Shown: positions 15,508-23,671 of the stretch, piece by piece
Layout: each line of letters begins with the position of its first letter
How positions within the stretch are numbered: position 1 is the stretch's first letter
Program-made: the position numbers and the translations under genes
Notes under the pieces: model-generated
The model's database searches: none
Seen by the model: only the letters and a program-made list of their open reading frames with translations
Told to the model about the DNA's origin: nothing
Source: Methanomassiliicoccaceae archaeon
GTDB lineage: Archaea; Thermoplasmatota; Thermoplasmata; Methanomassiliicoccales; Methanomethylophilaceae
Assembly: GCA_009780795.1 (NCBI GenBank)
Contig: WQZJ01000003.1
Coordinates: 1 to 26,262, forward strand
Reading direction: 5' to 3'
DNA: 26,262 bases

Positions 15508-16817
15508 TTATCCTCCCTGCACGGGAACACAGTAGAGAATATCGGGACGCCTCCGTATCTCCCCTCAAGATAAGCCTTGTCTATCCTCTTGTCTGTCCTT
15601 TCGTTGAATTCTTCCAAAGAGTACAGAATTGAGCTCTCTTCCTCTCCCTTTTCAATGAACCATATCTCGTCGCGCCTCAGTAGTTTAAAGTCCATCAGCG
15701 AAGACTCGTGTACCGTGAATATCAGTTGATTGTTCCGTCCTCTCATCCTTTCGAAGAACCTTTCGATGAATTTGTACGTGAGATTTGGGTGAAGTCTCAG
15801 ATCGAGTTCGTCCATCACATACGTGAGGCTGTCCGCCGGGTTCAAGAGTACAGAGATTAGATCGTATAGGCGTCTCGTACCATCCGATTCTTCATGGAGC
15901 TCGAAGCGTGCGTTCGAGCTCTTATGCAGGAAGAACATGCGCTCGATTACAATCTCGTCGTTCTCCGAGAGAGAGATTCTGTACCTCCCTCGGCCCATGT
16001 CCAAAGTGACTCCACATTTGTCGTTCGGAACTCTCTTATTCCTTTTTCTGATGAGTTCCTCATGAATTTTCGTAAGGAACCCGTTCGGAAAAATCTCCTC
16101 ATTTTCATCCGCTTTGGAGTATCCGATCTCCATGATCCCCGTACCGAAGGATGCCATAAGTTCGGCCGCTCTATTCAGATCCTCTCCTCCAGTGACGGTC
16201 AGAGACCTGCCGGGTGATATGACATGGAGACGATATCTGAACCAATCGGATATCTTCGAGAAGATCGATAGCTTCTTCTCATTCACACGCATCTTTCTGC
16301 TCATTTCCGTTAGGAACAATGTAGCGGACGCTTCCTCCATGTCTTCTACATATATGTCCATACGCGTCTTGTCATCATTCTCGAACTCATGCGTGATCAC
16401 GTTCCCAGTTCTCTGGAAGATGATCCTGTTCTGTTCCGAAAGCTCATACAGCCACTCCGAGATCACTCTCTGTTTTGAGAGAAGCACTTCGAATCCGTAG
16501 GAATAAAAGGTAGAGTCTATCTCAAATTCGAATTCAAAATATGAGTTCAAATCCTTGTTCCCCAGCTTCGGTCTGAAATATCTGTCGGAGCGTATCATCT
16601 CTCCCAAGAGGATCATGTTCCTGGACTCGCCTATCGCCTTCACAAGATTGGATTTACCGGACGCATTGGCCCCATATACGGCGGAGACCTTCAGAAGCCC
16701 CAGACCGTCGATGCCGCATACATGGTCCGGATGGCCGTGAGTGCTCCCCCTTATCATTGAAAGTTCCTGCGTCTCATCGAAGGACAGGAAGTTCCCTACT
16801 TTGAATCTTATTAACAT
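15504..16817 (-). CDS. AAA/ABC-type ATPase of the RloA/AbiLi/OLD-like group
   Basis: This is an SMC/ABC-related ATPase of 437 residues, the usual partner of RloB. It begins MLIRFKVGNFLSF, typical of the group. The Walker A is YGANASGKSN (48-57), the signature-like segment is ESDGTRRLYDL (about 310-320), the Walker B is TYVMDELDLRLHP (332-343) and the switch His is in QLIFTVHES (370). The end LEGRYGGVPIF recurs in the family. A GAGGG seven bases before the ATG is a good ribosome binding site, and AT-rich boxes lie further upstream. The gene is unusually AT-rich: 16501-16560 has 18 G/C of 60, against 40 of 60 in 17881-17940 within mcm. This suggests recent acquisition. Confidence 0.9.
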   Translation of the reverse strand: MLIRFKVGNFLSFDETQELSMIRGSTHGHPDHVCGIDGLGLLKVSAVYGANASGKSNLVKAIGESRNMILLGEMIRSDRYFRPKLGNKDLNSYFEFEFEIDSTFYSYGFEVLLSKQRVISEWLYELSEQNRIIFQRTGNVITHEFENDDKTRMDIYVEDMEEASATLFLTEMSRKMRVNEKKLSIFSKISDWFRYRLHVISPGRSLTVTGGEDLNRAAELMASFGTGIMEIGYSKADENEEIFPNGFLTKIHEELIRKRNKRVPNDKCGVTLDMGRGRYRISLSENDEIVIERMFFLHKSSNARFELHEESDGTRRLYDLISVLLNPADSLTYVMDELDLRLHPNLTYKFIERFFERMRGRNNQLIFTVHESSLMDFKLLRRDEIWFIEKGEEESSILYSLEEFNERTDKRIDKAYLEGRYGGVPIFSTVFPCREDK

Positions 16818-16996
16818 ATTTTATCCCTCGAAAGCATATACGATTTTTTCGTAAGAAAATCAGAATATAATATTAAATAGTTTCTATTGATTAACGATGT
16901 TTATAGATTTCTAATAGGTTTTAGAGAGAATAAGGCGGATATTCGGCACATTATACGATACGAGCACGGAAACCACGGACGCTTCACAGAGGCATT
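16818..16996. promoter_or_regulatory. AT-rich divergent promoter region between the defence operon and the winged-helix gene
   Basis: These 179 bases are strongly AT-rich. On the minus strand TTTAATATTATATTC (about 16861-16877) could be the TATA region of the defence operon, and GAGGG precedes its ATG. On the plus strand TTATACGATAC at 16951-16961 would give a start near 16980 for the winged-helix gene. An imperfect inverted repeat (gatttt...aaaatc, 16842-16861) lies between the minus-strand box and its gene and might be an operator. No gene is visible in it. Confidence 0.45.
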
Positions 16997-17284
16997 GTGA
17001 AAGTGAACAGTTTTATTAACGTCGCGCTTAATGAAGGTATGATGCTCGGAGATATCATACGCGTCGTTTGGCTGGTGTTCGGTAACGATCGGCTGACGAC
17101 ATATGAGATAGAGAGCCGCTTGGAGGAGCAGTTCAACTACCGGTGCCCGGACGACTTCGCGAAAACGCTGACGAAGCTGAAGCAGGCGGGGTTCGTGAAA
17201 GGCGAGGTATCGGCGGAAAGGGGCGGATGGGAATGGTGGGTGGACGACGAATGCAGGTCGTCCGACCTGTCCAAAATAATGTGA
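16997..17284 (+). CDS. Small winged-helix protein upstream of mcm
   Basis: This 95-residue protein is not one I can name. The middle part (TTYEIESRLEEQFNYRCPDDFAKTLTKLKQAGFVKGE) reads as a winged helix-turn-helix: two helices, a recognition helix and a wing ending in a Trp-rich GGWEWWV. It starts with GTG, with AGAGG at 16988-16992 as a plausible ribosome binding site. It lies 45 bases before mcm on the same strand and could regulate it or act in replication, but position is the only support. It has no sequence feature of a GINS subunit. Confidence 0.65.
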   Translation: MKVNSFINVALNEGMMLGDIIRVVWLVFGNDRLTTYEIESRLEEQFNYRCPDDFAKTLTKLKQAGFVKGEVSAERGGWEWWVDDECRSSDLSKIM

Positions 17285-17329
17285 GCGGTCACTTCAAATA
17301 CCTACTGAGCGTGTACGGCGGGGGTAACA

Positions 17330-19900
17330 ATGAACTTCAAGGACGAAGAGGTGCTCGCAGGATGGGAGAACATCCTTACTAAAAAATATCAGCTCAGGAT
17401 AACCGAGGTCGCGGACAGCTACCCGGACAGGAGGAGCATCTTCGTTTCTTACAACGACATCGATGAGTACGATCCCGATCTCGCGATGTTCGTCATGGAC
17501 CGCCCCGATAAATGTCTCGCCCTCGGCCGCAAGGTGATAAAGAGCCTGATGCCGCCCGCATGGGACCAGAAGGGCGAGGTGAATCTTAGGCTTACAGAGA
17601 TACCGAGGGACAGCCGCGTTGAGATAAGGAATCTCAGACAGGAACACCTCCGCAGGTTCGTGTCCATAGATGGGTTGGTCAGAAAGGTCACGCCCGTGAA
17701 ACCGAGGATGACGAAGGCATTGTTCAAATGTGCGAAATGTGACGCGGAGATGTGGATGGACCAGCACAGGATGAGGATGCGCAAGCCGGCTATGTGCAGC
17801 AGCACGGACGGCTCTTGCAACAAGGCGACCGCGCAATTCATACTCCAGGACGAGAGGAGTATATACGTGGACACTCAGAAGATCGAGATACAGGAGTCAC
17901 CGGAGGGCCTGAGGGGCGGTGCACAGCCGGAGAGGCTGACCGGTTATCTGGAAGATGACCTGTCCGGTGTTGTGTTCCCGGGTAACAGGGTCATACTCAA
18001 TGGGATAATACGTCCGGTACAGAAGGGCGAGAGGGATGATTCACTGGTCTTCGAGACGTTCATCGAGATACATTCGATAGAGTTCGAGCAGCATGAGTAC
18101 GATGAGATACTCATAACGGAGGAGGACGAGGAAGAAATAGGAAGGATGTCCCGCGACCCGGACTTCTTCAACAACCTCATCCGTTCCATATCGCCGACGA
18201 TATTCGGTCTCGAGGAGGAGAAGGAGGCGATCGCGCTGCAGTTATTCGGTGGGACGCACAAGGTCATGGACGACAAGACCACGATAAGGGGGGACATACA
18301 CATACTGATGGTCGGAGACCCCGGTGTAGCAAAGAGCCAGCTGCTGAGGTACATGAGCATGCTTGCCCCCAGAGGCATATACGCATCCGGTAAATCCGCA
18401 TCCGCCGCCGGTCTGTGCGTTCACGGTGATACGATCATACACACGGAGAACGGTGACACAACGATAGAGAGATTCGTCAACGAACGGATGAGCGATCCCG
18501 AGGAATACAAGGAGGGGATATGGAGACAATCCGTATCAGGCGAGAGAGTGGTGTCGGTCACCGACAACGGTTTTGCGAAAGGGCTTCCGATAACACACAT
18601 ATGGAGAATAAGTACCCCGGCATTTCTTGTGGAAATAGTGACCTCCGGCGGCAATCGACTCATCCTCACACCGGAGACGAAGATAATGGCCGGCGCCAGT
18701 ATGAGATTCGACTGGATGGAGGCCAGGAACATCATCCCGGGGACATATGCAATGGTCGCCTCGAATGAGAAAATGGTACTGAAGGCGACCGAGGTCAAGG
18801 AGGTGAACATGCTTCACGGAGGCCTTCCGGAGTTCGTTTACGATCTCACGGTGGACCAGGCGCACTCGTTCATAGGTAATGGTTTCGCCGTCCACAACAC
18901 CGCAGCAGCGGTCAAGGACGACTTCGGCGAGGGGAGATGGACGCTGGAGGCGGGCGCCCTGGTCTTGGCGGACAAAGGATTAGCGTGCGTAGACGAGCTC
19001 GACAAGATGTCGGAGCAGGACACCTCGTCGCTGCACGAGGCGATGGAGTCGCAGAAGATATCCGTCGCAAAAGCAGGAATAACGGCGACGCTGCAGTGCA
19101 GATGCTCCCTGTTGGCCGCGGCGAACCCGAAGAGAGGAAGGTTCGACGACGGTGACATAGGCGATCAGATAAACCTGCCGCCAACGCTGTTGTCGCGTTT
19201 CGACATGATATTCACGATGCGTGACAGACCCGAGAAGGAGGGCGACAGAAGGATAACAGAGCACATCCTCAAAGCCCACTTGAGAGGGCAGGCGATGAGG
19301 GGCGGCAAAATGGACGAGGGAAGTGAGAGGATAATGAACGATACCGACTCCATCAAACCGGTCTACGAGCCGGACATACTGAGGAAGTATGTCGCCTACT
19401 CGAAAAGGATAATACCAGTGATGACGGACGAGGCGTTCAAGGCGATACGCGATAACTACCTGAAGATAAGGGCCACCGGCGGCGGCAAGAGCAAATCCGT
19501 ACCGATCACGGCGAGGCAGCTGGAAGCATATATACGATTGTCGGAGGCGTCCGCCAGGGCGAGGCTCAGTGATCGTGTGACCGAGGACGACGCACAGCGC
19601 TCGATACGGTTGATACACTACTACCTGTCGAAGGTCATAGGCCGTGAAGGGACGACGGAATGGGACGTTGACAGGGTGGCGACGGGCATGCCCGCGGAGG
19701 TCAGGAACGAGATGCAGATGGTGCGGGACGCGATACGCCAATATGCGGAGGGCAACGAGAACAGAGGTGCCACCCTGATAGATCTCGTGGGGATGCTGAG
19801 CGGACAGGTGAACGAATCGGAATTGTCCCGGATACTGGACAAACTGCAGTCGAACGGGGAGATATACAACCCCACGTTCGGAGTTTACAGGTTAGCGTGA
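17330..19900 (+). CDS. mcm: Replicative helicase MCM containing a mini-intein
   Basis: This is the hexameric replicative DNA helicase. The precursor is 856 residues; removing the 161-residue intein leaves 695, a normal archaeal MCM. The N-terminal domain has a zinc site (CAKC near 134-137, then AMC and GSC). The ATPase has Walker A GDPGVAKSQ at 329-337 and, after the intein, Walker B CVDELDKM at about 553-560, sensor 1 LLAAANP and the arginine finger LLSRFD. A C-terminal winged helix follows (about 780-856). The intein sits between AAGL and TAAAV, between Walker A and B, so the helicase should be inactive until splicing. GGGGGT before the ATG is a good ribosome binding site. DUF424 and nmd3 follow closely. 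Confidence 0.97.
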   Translation: MNFKDEEVLAGWENILTKKYQLRITEVADSYPDRRSIFVSYNDIDEYDPDLAMFVMDRPDKCLALGRKVIKSLMPPAWDQKGEVNLRLTEIPRDSRVEIRNLRQEHLRRFVSIDGLVRKVTPVKPRMTKALFKCAKCDAEMWMDQHRMRMRKPAMCSSTDGSCNKATAQFILQDERSIYVDTQKIEIQESPEGLRGGAQPERLTGYLEDDLSGVVFPGNRVILNGIIRPVQKGERDDSLVFETFIEIHSIEFEQHEYDEILITEEDEEEIGRMSRDPDFFNNLIRSISPTIFGLEEEKEAIALQLFGGTHKVMDDKTTIRGDIHILMVGDPGVAKSQLLRYMSMLAPRGIYASGKSASAAGLCVHGDTIIHTENGDTTIERFVNERMSDPEEYKEGIWRQSVSGERVVSVTDNGFAKGLPITHIWRISTPAFLVEIVTSGGNRLILTPETKIMAGASMRFDWMEARNIIPGTYAMVASNEKMVLKATEVKEVNMLHGGLPEFVYDLTVDQAHSFIGNGFAVHNTAAAVKDDFGEGRWTLEAGALVLADKGLACVDELDKMSEQDTSSLHEAMESQKISVAKAGITATLQCRCSLLAAANPKRGRFDDGDIGDQINLPPTLLSRFDMIFTMRDRPEKEGDRRITEHILKAHLRGQAMRGGKMDEGSERIMNDTDSIKPVYEPDILRKYVAYSKRIIPVMTDEAFKAIRDNYLKIRATGGGKSKSVPITARQLEAYIRLSEASARARLSDRVTEDDAQRSIRLIHYYLSKVIGREGTTEWDVDRVATGMPAEVRNEMQMVRDAIRQYAEGNENRGATLIDLVGMLSGQVNESELSRILDKLQSNGEIYNPTFGVYRLA
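18416..18898 (+). mobile_element. Mini-intein in mcm (161 residues, no homing endonuclease)
   Basis: The insertion begins with CVHGDTIIHTENG (block A, Cys 1) and ends FVYDLTVDQAHSF...GFAVHN (blocks F and G, His-Asn) with Thr as the first downstream extein residue. At 161 residues there is no room for a LAGLIDADG endonuclease, and none is visible. In block B the usual T-x-x-H is TPET (85-88 of the intein), so the catalytic His is Thr. The insertion lies in the conserved AAGL/TAAA junction of the AAA+ core, a site type used by other archaeal MCM/Cdc21 inteins. Confidence 0.93.
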
Positions 19901-19904
19901 TCCG

Positions 19905-20198
19905 ATGATCTCTGTCAAGATACACACAAGGGGCGGCGAACGCCTACTGGCCGCCTGCGACGAGGAGTTGCTGGGAAGGTCGTTCTCCGAAGGCGATATG
20001 AGACTGAAGGCGTCCGTGTCGTTCTACGGCGGCGAATCGGTCACGGAGGAGACGCTCCGTGAACGCATGAGGAGCGTGACCGTAATGAATCTGGTCGGCG
20101 AACGTGCGGTAAGGACGGCTGAGGAGGCGGGATACGTGTCCCCGGACTCTGTGATAACGGTGGACGGCGTGAGACACGCACAGGCCGTGATAATGTGA
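19905..20198 (+). CDS. DUF424 family conserved archaeal protein
   Basis: This 97-residue protein matches the archaeal DUF424 family: an N-terminal VKIHTRGGERLLAACDEELLG, the central SFYGGE, MNLVGERAV, and a C-terminal GVRHAQAVIM. Its function is unknown. It starts four bases after the mcm stop and its stop overlaps the nmd3 start by one base, so it is probably translated together with both. The neighbouring nmd3 hints at a ribosome or RNA role, which is inference. Confidence 0.88.
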   Translation: MISVKIHTRGGERLLAACDEELLGRSFSEGDMRLKASVSFYGGESVTEETLRERMRSVTVMNLVGERAVRTAEEAGYVSPDSVITVDGVRHAQAVIM

Positions 20199-21220
20199 TG
20201 TTCTGCGTCAAGTGCGGCAAAGAGGAAGAGACGTTCGACGGGCTGTGCATGGAATGCTTCCTGAACGGGAAACAGCTGATAACGGCACCGCATCACGTGG
20301 ACCTCGAGAGATGCACCAGCTGCGAGGAGTTCCGCACGGGCGGACATTGGGTGTCGAGGACGCTGAAGAGGGCGGTGGCGGACGCGGCCATAGATTCGCT
20401 GTCCGTGATAGACGGAATGACCGTCAAGAGCGCCGGCGCGTCGTCGAAGAAACAGGACGACCGCAACTACCTTGCGAGCGTGGACGTCGAGGGTGAGCTG
20501 AAAGGGGTCCGTGTGACGGCCGTAGCCGAAACGGCGGTAAGGATAAAGAACACCGTGTGCCAGAAATGTTCCAGACAGCTCGGCAACTACTATGAGGCGA
20601 CGATACAGATACGAAGCGGCATGAAGGAACTGGGTGACGAACTGAGAGATGAGACGGTGCGTTACGTGACGAGCCGCGTGGAGAATCTCTCCCTGGAGAA
20701 CCGCCAGTTCTTCATCACGAGGGTGGAGGAGGTCCGCGGCGGTGTTGACATACTGTTATCGTCGATATCACTGGCGAAGGCGCTCGCGAAGGAGCTGGCG
20801 GACAACTACTGCGCCGAGGCGAAGGAATCGTCGAAGCTTGTCGGGAAAGCACCGGACGGCAGTGACATGTACAGAATGACATACCTGGTCAGGATGCCGG
20901 AGTATCATCTTAACGACGTCGTGATCTTCAACAACAAACCGTACAAGCTGTCGGTCGTCGGCAGGAATGGCGGGAAGATAATAAGATTGGGAAATTTCGG
21001 CATGACACCGCTGAGAAGGACGGACATGCAGTCGCTGAAAGTCCACACTAAACACAACGATATAATGAAGGCGACCGTGGTCAGCGTGTCGAAGAGGGAG
21101 ATACAGGTGCTTCACCCGGTGAACTATTCTACGGTTGATATTCGTATACCGGACGGTGCGCGCATAGGAGAGACGGCCGATGTCGTCGAGGTGGATGACG
21201 TCCTGTTCTTCGTTCCTTGA
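20198..21220 (+). CDS. nmd3: NMD3 family ribosome biogenesis protein
   Basis: This is the archaeal homologue of NMD3, which in eukaryotes binds the nascent large ribosomal subunit and is needed for its export. In archaea it likely serves large-subunit maturation. From the ATG at 20198 it has 340 residues. The N-terminus has the zinc pairs CVKC and CMEC, then CTSC, and a further pair CQKC near residue 118. The C-terminal half carries the SH3/OB-like beta-rich part (NDVVIFNNKPYKLSVVGRNGGKI). A GTG one codon earlier (20195) is possible but the ATG suffices. The stop-start overlap TGATG couples it to DUF424. Confidence 0.92.
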   Translation: MFCVKCGKEEETFDGLCMECFLNGKQLITAPHHVDLERCTSCEEFRTGGHWVSRTLKRAVADAAIDSLSVIDGMTVKSAGASSKKQDDRNYLASVDVEGELKGVRVTAVAETAVRIKNTVCQKCSRQLGNYYEATIQIRSGMKELGDELRDETVRYVTSRVENLSLENRQFFITRVEEVRGGVDILLSSISLAKALAKELADNYCAEAKESSKLVGKAPDGSDMYRMTYLVRMPEYHLNDVVIFNNKPYKLSVVGRNGGKIIRLGNFGMTPLRRTDMQSLKVHTKHNDIMKATVVSVSKREIQVLHPVNYSTVDIRIPDGARIGETADVVEVDDVLFFVP

Positions 21221-21268
21221 GCCGATCCGATAACGCAGATACGGGACCGCATTGTTTTTCTTTCGCAC

Positions 21269-22141
21269 ATGCGATACACGGTCATGATCAAGGTCCCCGA
21301 ACCGCTGGAGGATGTTATCGTCAACCTGCTCCGTCTGGCAAATACGAAGTTACCTGAGGATGTCGGCTGGGCGTTGGAGGCCGCGGCCGCATGGGAGACG
21401 AATGAGACGGCGTACGCCCAGCTGGGCGGAATGATGGAGAACGTGAGAAAAGCGGAGTTCAAAGGGGTGCCGATGTGCCAGGATACCGGGATACCGGTGT
21501 TCTATGTGACCGGAAGGATGGACGCGTCCGTCGAGGACGGCATAAGAAAGGGACTGAGAAAGGCGACGGACACGATCCCGCTGAGGCCGAACACGGTCCA
21601 TCCGCTGACACGGTTGAACAGCGGGGACAACCTCGGGGACGGGATGCCTTTGATACGGTACGTGCCGACCGACGACGATCTTGAGATAACCGTGCTCCCG
21701 AAGGGGGCCGGTGCCGAGAACATGTCGAGGACGGCGATGCTGGACCCGGCGGACGGGATCGATGGGATAAAGAAATTTGTGACGGATGCCGTGCTCGACG
21801 CAGGCGGCCGCCTCTGTCCGCCGACGGTTGTCGGTGTGGGGATCGGAGGTACGGCCGACAGCTGCACGTCCATGGCGAAGGAGGCGCTGCTCAGACCGCT
21901 GGACCACGTCAACCCGGCGGCGGACGAGAGGGCGCTTGAGGATGAGCTGTTCATGACGCTGAACTCCTGCGGACTCGGACCGATGGGCCTTGGCGGGAAC
22001 ACTACGGTGCTACGGGTCCACGTCAGAACGGCGTACTGCCACACCGCCAGCCTGCCGGTTGCGGTCAATTTGAACTGCTGGGCCGCCCGCAGGGCGACCG
22101 TCAGGATAAAGAGGGACGGTACCGCCGAATACCGTCAGTGA
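21269..22141 (+). CDS. fumA: Class I fumarate hydratase, alpha subunit
   Basis: This is the iron-sulfur-binding subunit of the two-subunit class I fumarase, which interconverts fumarate and malate. It has 290 residues. Cysteines expected to hold the 4Fe-4S cluster are in PMCQDTG, GGTADSC and LNSCGLGPMGLGG, and the substrate region includes RPNTVHPL. Another ATG at 21284 gives a protein five residues shorter and would fit a leaderless transcript from the T-rich box near 21256; both starts are plausible. The beta subunit follows after four bases. Members of this family can also be tartrate dehydratases, but the complete alpha/beta pair in an archaeon favours fumarase. Confidence 0.93.
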   Translation: MRYTVMIKVPEPLEDVIVNLLRLANTKLPEDVGWALEAAAAWETNETAYAQLGGMMENVRKAEFKGVPMCQDTGIPVFYVTGRMDASVEDGIRKGLRKATDTIPLRPNTVHPLTRLNSGDNLGDGMPLIRYVPTDDDLEITVLPKGAGAENMSRTAMLDPADGIDGIKKFVTDAVLDAGGRLCPPTVVGVGIGGTADSCTSMAKEALLRPLDHVNPAADERALEDELFMTLNSCGLGPMGLGGNTTVLRVHVRTAYCHTASLPVAVNLNCWAARRATVRIKRDGTAEYRQ

Positions 22142-22145
22142 TACC

Positions 22146-22709
22146 ATGGACCAAATATCATCGCCGATGGATGAGAGAACGGTGAGAGGACTGCGGCTCG
22201 GAGAGACGGTGTTCCTGTCCGGTGAGATCGTCACGGCCAGGGACGCCGCGCACGTACGCGCTCTGTCGGCAGCGGACGGTCCGAAGGAACTGAACGGTGC
22301 GACGCTCTTTCACTGCGGCCCGATAATGACGATCGAGAAAGAGGGTCGTAAGGTGATCGCCGCGGGACCTACGACGAGCGCACGGATGAACGGGACAGCG
22401 GCAGACATGATACGCCGTTATGGGATACGGGCGGTCATCGGCAAGGGAGGTATGTCATCCACCGTCCTGGATGCGATGAGAGAAACGGGGTGCGTGTACC
22501 TGGCCGCGGTCGGCGGTACGGCGGTATCGCTCGCCGAACGCATCATAAATGTTAACGGAGTGCTGTGGCCGGACCTCGGACCGGCGGAAGCGGCATGGAT
22601 ACTGGAGGCGGAGAACTTCGGACCGCTAACAGTGGCGATGGATGCCGCCGGGAACAGCATGTACGATAACGTGAAGAGAACCGTAGACAGGACGAGGCCC
22701 TATTCTTGA
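22146..22709 (+). CDS. fumB: Class I fumarate hydratase, beta subunit
   Basis: This is the second subunit of class I fumarase, 187 residues, contributing substrate-binding residues to the active site formed with the alpha subunit. Typical stretches are LRLGETVFLSGEIVTARDAAH, FHCGPI, AGPTTSARMNG, IGKGGM and AAVGGTAVSLA. It is separated from the alpha subunit by four bases, so both are made from one transcript. The last ten bases overlap the 3' end of the convergent surface-protein gene. In methanogens fumarase serves an incomplete citric acid cycle for biosynthesis. Confidence 0.93.
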   Translation: MDQISSPMDERTVRGLRLGETVFLSGEIVTARDAAHVRALSAADGPKELNGATLFHCGPIMTIEKEGRKVIAAGPTTSARMNGTAADMIRRYGIRAVIGKGGMSSTVLDAMRETGCVYLAAVGGTAVSLAERIINVNGVLWPDLGPAEAAWILEAENFGPLTVAMDAAGNSMYDNVKRTVDRTRPYS

Positions 22710-23512
22710 TCCTTCTTCTTGTCGGAATGCACCTTTGATTTTTCCGGGTGCTTGCCGATATGTATCCTGTAAAGTATCACGAATATCAGAAGGAACAGCC
22801 CCATCAGCCCGCCGATGACCATCAGCGAGTGCGTGAGGTCCAATTCAAAGAGATATGTGGCGCCCTTCTTAGGCAGAAGCGTGAAGTCGATGTTCGATAC
22901 CGGCCCCATGAGCTTCTCCGTCATGACGAAGTCGTCCGCCTCGTAGATCGCATGCTTCACCGAGATGACGTACATAACATTCACGGGACAATGGAGTTCG
23001 TAGGTGCCGTCGGAGAGGGTCCTGGTCGTATATGTTATACCGCCGTCCGGATCGGATGCCTCCACGGTGACACCTCCGCCGACCGGTTCGCCGTTGCGCC
23101 ATTTGACGGTACCGGAGATGATCTCGGTCCTCTCCTCCATGACCACGAACAGCGTCGCCGCTCCGTCGGAGGCCGGCAGTACGACCAGACCTCCGTCGAT
23201 CGGTTCGTTGTCGTATATGTATACCCAGGCCGCATATCCGGCCATCGCGAATCCGATCACACGCTCCTCGCCCGGTTCGCCGGTAATGTTGAATGAGAAG
23301 GTCCCGTCCGCATTCACTACCGCATGATCGATGACCGCACCGTCCACATAGATGGTCGCGTCGGAGTGGTCGTCCGCACCCGGTGCGAATATCTGACCGT
23401 TCACGGTGACGGTCACGGACCCGGTAGCGGCCGCACCGCCGCTGAACATCACGGGAACGAACATCGCCGACAGAAATATGACAGCAACGGCCGAGAGCAG
23501 CAGACGGTTCAT
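22700..23512 (-). CDS. Secreted membrane-anchored surface protein with beta-sandwich domains
   Basis: This is a predicted exported protein of 270 residues with no family name I can assign. An N-terminal hydrophobic stretch (about 4-28) forms a signal peptide. The first beta-rich domain (about 31-125) contains VVNADGTFSFNITGEPGEE. The second (about 130-190, ISGTVKWRNGEPVGGGVTV to SDGTYELHCPV) resembles carboxypeptidase-regulatory-like or Ig-like repeats. One transmembrane helix (about 229-249) precedes a short Lys-rich cytoplasmic tail. The bulk would thus sit outside the cell on a membrane anchor. TAGTTAAGT about 25 bases before the ATG is a possible leaderless promoter. The stop overlaps the fumB end tail to tail. 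Confidence 0.75.
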   Translation of the reverse strand: MNRLLLSAVAVIFLSAMFVPVMFSGGAAATGSVTVTVNGQIFAPGADDHSDATIYVDGAVIDHAVVNADGTFSFNITGEPGEERVIGFAMAGYAAWVYIYDNEPIDGGLVVLPASDGAATLFVVMEERTEIISGTVKWRNGEPVGGGVTVEASDPDGGITYTTRTLSDGTYELHCPVNVMYVISVKHAIYEADDFVMTEKLMGPVSNIDFTLLPKKGATYLFELDLTHSLMVIGGLMGLFLLIFVILYRIHIGKHPEKSKVHSDKKKDQE

Positions 23513-23590
23513 CGGGATGCAATCACAACGGGAACTTAACTACTTTTCCGCCGTCGCGCGGGAACGGGCGCGACCCCCTTCCAAAGGTCT

Positions 23591-23600
23591 CTTTATAAAG
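23591..23600 (+). promoter_or_regulatory. Palindromic TATA box upstream of lhr
   Basis: CTTTATAAAG is a perfect 10-base palindrome and a near-ideal archaeal TATA element, about 75 bases before the lhr ATG. It predicts a leader of roughly 50 bases. A second AT-rich site (acattaaag, about 23628-23636) could give a short-leader transcript instead. GGTGA four bases before the ATG is the likely ribosome binding site. Confidence 0.55.
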
Positions 23601-23671
23601 ATACCCCCGATCTTCGTAGTAAAGTACATTAAAGACCATGTTGTAGTCTACGCGAATCCACAGGTGAGCGT

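Noticed and set aside
16842..16861. Inverted repeat in the defence-operon promoter as a definite operator.
   Set aside because: Only six bases pair cleanly in an AT-rich context, so it is mentioned as a possibility within the promoter entry only.
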